A stretch of DNA of 64,000 nt from Flavobacterium sp. W4I14 (GTDB lineage: Bacteria > Bacteroidota > Bacteroidia > Sphingobacteriales > Sphingobacteriaceae): the NCBI GenBank assembly GCA_030817875.1, contig JAUSZU010000001.1, positions 1,488,001-1,552,000 of the forward strand. The letters are read 5' to 3'. A program made the translations under genes and the position numbers. Every line of letters starts with the position of its first letter. Positions within the stretch are counted from its first letter, which is position 1. Under the pieces are notes generated by a model. That model had not been told where the DNA came from. It did no database searches and saw nothing but the letters and a program-made list of their open reading frames with translations. Positions 59,517 through 64,000 of this stretch are shown here, piece by piece.

Positions 59517-60023
59517 TGATTTAACCTATGTAAGTGGTTGATTATTAATTTGTTTAGTCGTTGTTCAGAATTATGTTTTGAATTTAAAGCCATTTTTCGA
59601 TATTGGAATCATGTATAATATAGGTATTAGTTTAAATGATTTAATATAACTTATTGATATACTTGTTTTTAAATTTGTAAACAAAATATAATTCTTAGTG
59701 TTTATTTCGCCAAATAAATGGGAGGTTTGAACTTCCTTCGTCATGTAATGAACAATATCTATTGTTTTGTAAACCTGAAATAAATTCATGGCGACAAACC
59801 TCTTCAGGATTATTTAACTTAAAATAGATTTCTCGGCTACGCTCGAAATGACGGATCATGGGATTGATCCGTTCGCAAATAAATCTTTAATAAAAAATGC
59901 GCATAAATGAAATAATGTATTCATCTGTGCGCACCTATGGTTAAGGGAAAGATCCTGAAACATGTTCAGGATGACGCACCGCAGAATGTTCCGTATGCTC
60001 GGCGCTTCTGTGACTAAAACTTA
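59517..60023. other. Intergenic region rich in palindromic repeats
   Basis: About 500 bases hold three repeat remnants of the CCTGAA and CGAAATGAC types (59779-59797, 59834-59860 and 59952-59972) in AT-rich sequence. A 72-codon minus-strand frame (59571-59789) begins inside one of the repeats and has no protein-like character. Confidence 0.6.
59952..59972. repeat. Dispersed palindromic repeat, CCTGAA type
   Basis: ATCCTGAA-ACATG-TTCAGGAT, 8-base perfect arms, followed by GACGCA. It has the same layout as the copies at 9111 and 50476. Confidence 0.6.
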
Positions 60024-60359
60024 TTAAGCAATCACTGTATCATGTACCACTACCCTGTACCAGTTATTAGAAAATTTTTCTACAGCATCTAAATGCACTT
60101 TATCTTCCTGGTAGGCATTATGGTCTGCAATGTTGGCAAAGGTAATGGTTAACGAATAAGTAAAAGAGTTATCGGTAACAGGACGCACAGGCGTACCTGC
60201 CGCTAAGCCATAACTTAACGTTTTAATATACTTTATAGGTTTTAAACTTTCGAAGAAGTTAACGAAATCTGCGATCTCGGTTTTGGTTAGTTGAGGTTTT
60301 AACCAGAACATTACGAAGTGTTGGATCTGTCCCTTATCTGCGGTTTGGGTTTCTATCAT
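60024..60359 (-). CDS. Dabb-family stress-responsive alpha/beta-barrel protein
   Basis: A 111-residue ferredoxin-fold protein of the Dabb group: QIQHFVMFWLKPQLTKTEIADFVNFFESL at the start and ITFANIADHNAYQEDKVHLDAVEKF in the second half. It dimerises in known members. I use the Met at 60359, because the upstream Met at 60494 runs through the terminator and the glycine-zipper gene stop. It is separate from its neighbour by that terminator. Function unknown. Confidence 0.82.
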   Translation of the reverse strand: MIETQTADKGQIQHFVMFWLKPQLTKTEIADFVNFFESLKPIKYIKTLSYGLAAGTPVRPVTDNSFTYSLTITFANIADHNAYQEDKVHLDAVEKFSNNWYRVVVHDTVIA

Positions 60360-60405
60360 GTTTTTTTTTTCGCTAAATATATAAATCATTTTTTTGGGTA
60401 CAAAA

Positions 60406-60431
60406 AAAGTCCCGATGTAAATCGGGACTTT
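60406..60431 (-). terminator. Terminator after the glycine-zipper lipoprotein gene
   Basis: AAAGTCCCGAT-GTAA-ATCGGGACTTT forms an 11-base perfect stem, 22 bases beyond the stop of the glycine-zipper gene, between it and the Dabb gene. Confidence 0.85.
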
Positions 60432-60453
60432 ATATATCTTTAAAAACCTTTTT

Positions 60454-60960
60454 TTAGTTTTTAGGCTGCACGCGGCCAGATTTTCTGTCTTCACCTCTAC
60501 CGATTAAATAACCGCCACCAGCTCCAACTAATCCACCAATGATGGCACCTCTGCCTTTTTTCTTATCGATTAAAGCACCACCAACCGCTCCGGCTGCACC
60601 ACCAATAACTGCCCCTTTGGCTGCATCGCTCCAACCTTTTTTCTTAGCTGTTGGTTGCGCGCCACCATAAGCACCGCTAGAACTACCACTAGAAGTACTG
60701 CCTGAGCTAGCATATGATCTAGATGAGCTTGCTCTTCTTGCTGCAGCTAATTCTGCCTGGTGTTTAGCTTCTTTTTCCTGCTCCGCTTTTGCAACCTCGG
60801 CTTTTTTAAAGCTATCTAACCTTAAACTGTCTTTAACTGCCTTAATAGCCAGTTGTTTTTCGGCTTGTTGTTGTTTTAATGCCGCTTCTTCTTTTGCCTT
60901 GTTGTTACAAGCAAATAAAACTGAAGAACTTAATGCGATTACTACCAATATCTTTTTCAT
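60454..60960 (-). CDS. Glycine-zipper lipoprotein (YmgG/SmpA-like)
   Basis: The precursor has a signal peptide with a lipobox VLFAC (Cys18). The mature part is a charged coiled-coil region (about 22-75, Glu/Lys/Ala-rich), a Ser/Gly-rich linker, and a glycine zipper (AAKGAVIGGAAGAVGGALIDKKKGRGAIIGGLVGAGGGYLIG) that would insert in a membrane. It ends GRVQPKN. It is an outer-membrane-linked structural lipoprotein; no specific role is shown. Confidence 0.75.
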   Translation of the reverse strand: MKKILVVIALSSSVLFACNNKAKEEAALKQQQAEKQLAIKAVKDSLRLDSFKKAEVAKAEQEKEAKHQAELAAARRASSSRSYASSGSTSSGSSSGAYGGAQPTAKKKGWSDAAKGAVIGGAAGAVGGALIDKKKGRGAIIGGLVGAGGGYLIGRGEDRKSGRVQPKN

Positions 60961-61088
60961 AACTCTTAATTTAATTTGACGCTTGTTTAGCTACCTAACC
61001 TCGCTAAACAGGTTTCAATGGATTGTGTGATTTAGTTAATTACCCATACTAAAGAAAAAATGATGCCAAAATGTTTTAATTGGATAAA

Positions 61089-61814
61089 TTATTCTAATAA
61101 ATCTATATACCAGAAGCCAGAAAGCGCTGTGGTTGAACAAGGTGAATCCTCATTAGCCGTTGTTTTACTTGGTGCGTTATAAGTTCTGAATACCTTCTCT
61201 CCAGTAGTGAAAGTGATTTTATTCCTGAAAATTGGTCCTTCAAAAGCAAAGGTATGAAACTCTCCGTTTTCGCCACAGGGATCAATACCTGCGGGAAGTT
61301 GCTTGATTAAATCAAGGCTGATTACTTTTCCACAAAAATTTTCGAGATTTTGCTGTGTGCAAACAATGATGGTTTTATAGTTCAGGTTTAGGAATTCTTC
61401 AATTAAATGTTGTGTATCTTTTTTCCAAAGTGGAAAAATAGCCTTAAGCCCAATTTCTGCCAATTTGTTTTCGCGATAAGTACGTAAGTCCGCTAAAAAG
61501 ATATCACCAAAAATAGAATGGGTAATACCCTCCTCTTTAAATTTAGAAAGATGATGCTTCATGGTGCTGTCGTAGGTTTCCATATCGGGCATTTCGCCCA
61601 AACGGATCTGATACAATGGAATACCAATGCTTTCGGCCTGTTTAATCAATAAAGCTTCTCTAACGCCATGCATTGAAACACGCTTGTATTTTTCGGTAAC
61701 TGTAGTGATCAGGTAACGGATTTCGATAGTAGGATCTTGTAGGGCATAGTGTAAGGCCAATGTACTGTCTTTACCACCGCTCCAATTAAAAATGCAAAGC
61801 TTTTTATCTGGCAT
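61089..61814 (-). CDS. Diphthine-ammonia ligase-like ATP pyrophosphatase (DUF71)
   Basis: The 241-residue protein belongs to the DUF71/ATP_bind_4 family with the PP-loop SGGKDSTLAL (12-21). Other family segments are VSMHGVREALLIKQAESIGIPLYQ and GIDPCGENGEFHTFAFEGPIF. The eukaryotic member makes diphthamide, but bacteria have no diphthamide, so the bacterial substrate differs. Its gene overlaps the sirtuin gene by 11 bases and lies with a BtuF-like gene, which matches the known clustering of this bacterial branch with cobalamin genes; a B12-related role is inference. Confidence 0.82.
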   Translation of the reverse strand: MPDKKLCIFNWSGGKDSTLALHYALQDPTIEIRYLITTVTEKYKRVSMHGVREALLIKQAESIGIPLYQIRLGEMPDMETYDSTMKHHLSKFKEEGITHSIFGDIFLADLRTYRENKLAEIGLKAIFPLWKKDTQHLIEEFLNLNYKTIIVCTQQNLENFCGKVISLDLIKQLPAGIDPCGENGEFHTFAFEGPIFRNKITFTTGEKVFRTYNAPSKTTANEDSPCSTTALSGFWYIDLLE

Positions 61815-62490
61815 TGGCTAATATTTCTTTTAATTCTGTAATGCCTTCTACAGCGTTTTTCTCAATGTTGATCACGTTTTTATAACGTTTTACATCGGGC
61901 GTTCTTGGATCGATAATGTATTTGTCGACAAAGGAAGGCACAAAATCGATTAAGCCTGCCGCCGGATAAACGGCCAATGAAGTTCCGATCAGTACAAACA
62001 AGTCTGCCTGTTTGCAAAGTTTAGCGGCTACCTCTATCATGGGTACAGCTTCACCAAACCAGACTACATGCGGCCGAAGTTGAGAACCCAACTCGCAAAG
62101 CTCACCCATTTTGATTTCTGAACCAACGATGGGATAGGTTAAATCTGCTTTTCTATCAGATTGAGACTTGGTAATAACGCCATGAAGATGGGTAACTTTG
62201 GTAGAGCCTGCCCTTTCGTGTAAATCATCAATGTTTTGAGTAATAATCTCAACGTCGAAGTCTTTTTCCAGCTCGGCAAGCACCTGGTGAGCCAGATTGG
62301 GTTTTGCGGCTAAAACCTGTCTTCTTCTTTCATTATAAAATTCTTGCACCAATCCGGGATTTCTTTCCCAGGCCTCGGGGGTAGCTACATCATAAACATT
62401 ATAGCCCTCCCATAATCCATCAGAATCCCTAAATGTTTTTAACCCACTTTCGGCACTGATCCCTGCTCCTGTTAAAACAACTAATTTCAT
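61804..62490 (-). CDS. Sir2-family NAD-dependent protein deacylase
   Basis: The 228-residue sirtuin has the NAD-binding segments TGAGISAESGLKTFRD and ITQNIDDLHERAG, and the catalytic H103 in HLHG. The FYNERRR segment carries the Tyr and Arg of class III desuccinylases/demalonylases, suggesting acyl rather than acetyl preference. The four zinc-binding cysteines of most sirtuins are absent: only one Cys occurs between the HLHG and RPHVVWFGE segments. That is seen in some bacterial sirtuins and may affect stability rather than catalysis. It overlaps the next gene by 11 bases and is operonic with the BtuF-like gene. Confidence 0.88.
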   Translation of the reverse strand: MKLVVLTGAGISAESGLKTFRDSDGLWEGYNVYDVATPEAWERNPGLVQEFYNERRRQVLAAKPNLAHQVLAELEKDFDVEIITQNIDDLHERAGSTKVTHLHGVITKSQSDRKADLTYPIVGSEIKMGELCELGSQLRPHVVWFGEAVPMIEVAAKLCKQADLFVLIGTSLAVYPAAGLIDFVPSFVDKYIIDPRTPDVKRYKNVINIEKNAVEGITELKEILANAR

Positions 62491-62496
62491 ATATGA

Positions 62497-63438
62497 TTAC
62501 ACAGATTTAAAGGATTTCACATATTGACTGTGGTTGATGAATTTTTTGGCTATCCTATCATCAGTCTTAAATATCTCCGGGTGGAACATACAAGCTAAAG
62601 CTTCTATGCCTTCAATCAGTGTACCTATGCTCGGTTGAGTAAACATATCAAAATCGGCAATATAAACCTGATTGTTTTTTACGGCCTCAAGATTGGTCCA
62701 GCCTGGTTTTGACGTTAACAGCTCCATTTCTTCCATGCTTCGTTTCATATCAAAACCACACGGTGCAATAACCAAAACCTCTGGATTATATTTCAGGATT
62801 TTATCCCACTGGGTTACAATAGAGTCGCCTCCAGGGTTAGACAACATATCAACGCCACCGGCTGCAGCAATCTGAAAAGGAATCCAGTGTCCGCAATTGT
62901 AGATGGGTTCGATCCACTCCATGAGCATAATCCTTTTTAAAGGAGCACGGTTTGCTCTAAGCTGATCTAAAATATGATCTGTTTTCTTTTGAAGGGCTGC
63001 CAGATAGTTTAACGCTACCTCTTCCTTTCCTAAAGCCCTGGCAATAGTAATGGCGCATTCGAAAACATCCTGTAAGTTATTTGGCGATAACGGTACAAGC
63101 GTAGGCTGTTTACTAAGCTTCATTACGGCTGTCTCGGTACAAACCGTATCGATATTGCACACCTCGCATATATCTTGCGTGAAAACCACATCAGGTGCGA
63201 TGCTTTCCAGCAGTGCATCATCTACCCAATACAAACTTTTGCCTTGTGCTTTTGATGCCGAAAAGATGCGGTCTATTTCGATACTCGAATAGTTTTTGCC
63301 TTCTAGTATGCAACGTACAGCTTTCGGCTGGTCTGCGGCCTCTTTAGGGCATTCGAAAGTTACGCCATACAAGTATTCTTGCAGGCCCATATCGTAAATC
63401 ATTTTTGTAGCGGCGGGTAAAAAGGAAACAACTTTCAT
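62497..63438 (-). CDS. BtuF-like cobalamin-binding protein
   Basis: The 313-residue protein has the class III substrate-binding fold used by BtuF and FhuD: VVSFLPAATKMIYDMGLQEYL at the start, then PDVVFTQDICEVC and DTVCTETAVMKLSKQPTLVPLSPNNLQDVFECAITIARALGKEE, and VLVIAPCGFDMKRSMEEMELL. No signal peptide is visible, so it may be intracellular or its start may be missed; many Bacteroidota relatives are likewise unsignalled and are annotated as cobalamin-binding. It heads an operon with the sirtuin and the DUF71 gene. Confidence 0.8.
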   Translation of the reverse strand: MKVVSFLPAATKMIYDMGLQEYLYGVTFECPKEAADQPKAVRCILEGKNYSSIEIDRIFSASKAQGKSLYWVDDALLESIAPDVVFTQDICEVCNIDTVCTETAVMKLSKQPTLVPLSPNNLQDVFECAITIARALGKEEVALNYLAALQKKTDHILDQLRANRAPLKRIMLMEWIEPIYNCGHWIPFQIAAAGGVDMLSNPGGDSIVTQWDKILKYNPEVLVIAPCGFDMKRSMEEMELLTSKPGWTNLEAVKNNQVYIADFDMFTQPSIGTLIEGIEALACMFHPEIFKTDDRIAKKFINHSQYVKSFKSV

Positions 63439-63487
63439 TAGGATTTAAGATGTAAAAGGTAAATGGAATTGACGTTCTAAGTTAAAA

Positions 63488-63522
63488 AAAATCCTCTTTT
63501 GAATCGAATCAAAAGAGGATTT
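63488..63522. terminator. Terminator between the DUF6580 and BtuF-like genes
   Basis: AAATCCTCTTTTGA-ATCGAA-TCAAAAGAGGATTT is a 14-base perfect stem with A and T tracts on both sides. On the minus strand it ends the DUF6580 transcript and isolates the BtuF-like operon. Confidence 0.9.
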
Positions 63523-63569
63523 CTATGTTGTTTTTACTTGATAGATGTTATACCAAATAATAGATATTA

Positions 63570-64000
63570 CTACAACTTTTGTGTCTGCAGTTTTAATACT
63601 GGGTATTTTGCTTTTAAAATTTCAAAAGCTCCAAAAAGCAAAGCACCATAAATCATTGTTCCTTCTAAAAATCTGATCTCGAATGGAATGGCTTTAATTA
63701 AGCAATCTATAAAACCATTTAAGTTTTGCGTATACAATGGGTTTTTATACCATGAACCGATATCACTTACAATCCAATGGATGAATACAATAACGATTGT
63801 AGATAGGAATAAGCTGGCAATATTTACCTTCTTTAATAAGAAACGGCCGGCCAAAACCATTAATGCAATTGCAAGGTATGTCCAAAGTTCTTGAACTAAA
63901 AACATATCTACATACTGTTTATAGATGGTTGTATAAAGTACTAAATCACTTAAAAACAAACTCAATAGCGGAAAAGCGAATGCTTTAAGATGATCTTTAA
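63570..64000 (-). CDS. DUF6580 membrane protein, start outside the window
   Basis: The frame stays open from the stop at 63570 to the right edge, so the gene is cut by the window end; a TTG at 63965 is not the real start. The 143 visible residues include FPLLSLFLSDLVLY, four or five hydrophobic helices, a Lys-Lys loop and GFIDCLIKAIPFE. This matches the DUF6580 family (ECF-transporter S-component-like, about 170-190 residues), often found beside cobalamin uptake genes in Bacteroidota. Substrate is not established. Confidence 0.65.
   Translation of the reverse strand, partial: KDHLKAFAFPLLSLFLSDLVLYTTIYKQYVDMFLVQELWTYLAIALMVLAGRFLLKKVNIASLFLSTIVIVFIHWIVSDIGSWYKNPLYTQNLNGFIDCLIKAIPFEIRFLEGTMIYGALLFGAFEILKAKYPVLKLQTQKL

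Noticed and set aside
59571..59789. A 72-codon minus-strand frame between the 83-residue protein and the Dabb gene
   Set aside because: Its start lies inside a dispersed repeat and the sequence is AT-driven Ile/Lys/Asn-rich without a protein pattern.
1..64000. CRISPR array or insertion sequence
   Set aside because: No regularly spaced direct repeat with unique spacers and no transposase frame was seen on either strand; the palindromes are irregularly spaced.

Overview
The window looks like chromosome from a member of the Bacteroidota, most likely a Sphingobacteriaceae species close to Pedobacter. This rests on recognisable protein families typical of that group (LytTR two-component pairs, DUF6580, DUF2683/YoeB pairs, DUF1398, AlbA_2 proteins), TAnnTTTG-type promoter elements, few Shine-Dalgarno sequences, moderately low GC, and many short dispersed palindromes between genes. 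No prophage, integron, CRISPR array or rRNA operon is visible. Most of the window is ordinary core chromosome.

Layout. 1-600: tail of an unidentified gene and a YoeB/DUF2683 toxin-antitoxin pair with a perfect palindrome upstream. 695-8808: a membrane-anchored MutS-like ATPase, then a minus-strand block of TolC, MacA-like adaptor, MacB-type ATPase and permease, LytS-type kinase and LytTR regulator, which reads as one efflux and sensing unit. 9161-11545: an LD-carboxypeptidase followed by 1.36 kb without an intact protein gene. That gap holds compound palindromic repeats, hairpins, a tRNA-like structure with a CAT anticodon, and a frameshifted small reading frame immediately upstream of it. 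11546-25223: a helicase-like protein with decayed motifs, OmpA, TrmH-type methylase, galK/galM, nucleoside phosphorylase, YigZ, DMT transporter, ribD, prmC, xerD and aroQ. 25371-32727: glycosyltransferase, lipid A-type acyltransferase, WbqC, CorA, ParDE, MgtE, bioB and Ohr. 32846-43876: FUSC transporter, a 756-bp gap with a candidate noncoding RNA, PhoH, Tet-type MFS pump, gyrA and two tandem TPR proteins. 43985-64000: a divergent PIN-like orphan, endonuclease V, hemF, transporters, a decayed gene, DUF4442 and AlbA_2 proteins, MATE pump, pseudouridine synthase, histone-deacetylase-like enzyme, bestrophin, kynureninase, alkyladenine glycosylase, free-methionine sulfoxide reductase, a CrtA-like protein, and a cluster (ATP-pyrophosphatase, sirtuin, BtuF-like protein, DUF6580) that looks linked to cobalamin uptake.

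The most unusual items are the tRNA-like element with its preceding broken small ORF (10961-11197), the candidate RNA of about 430 nt ending in a strong terminator (35237-35680), the helicase lacking DEAD, SAT and HRxGR residues, the PIN-like orphan at 43985, the non-standard quinolone-determining residues of GyrA, and a family of perfect 20-bp palindromes of which three copies lie within 230 bp behind bioB. No obviously new multi-gene defence or mobile system is visible.
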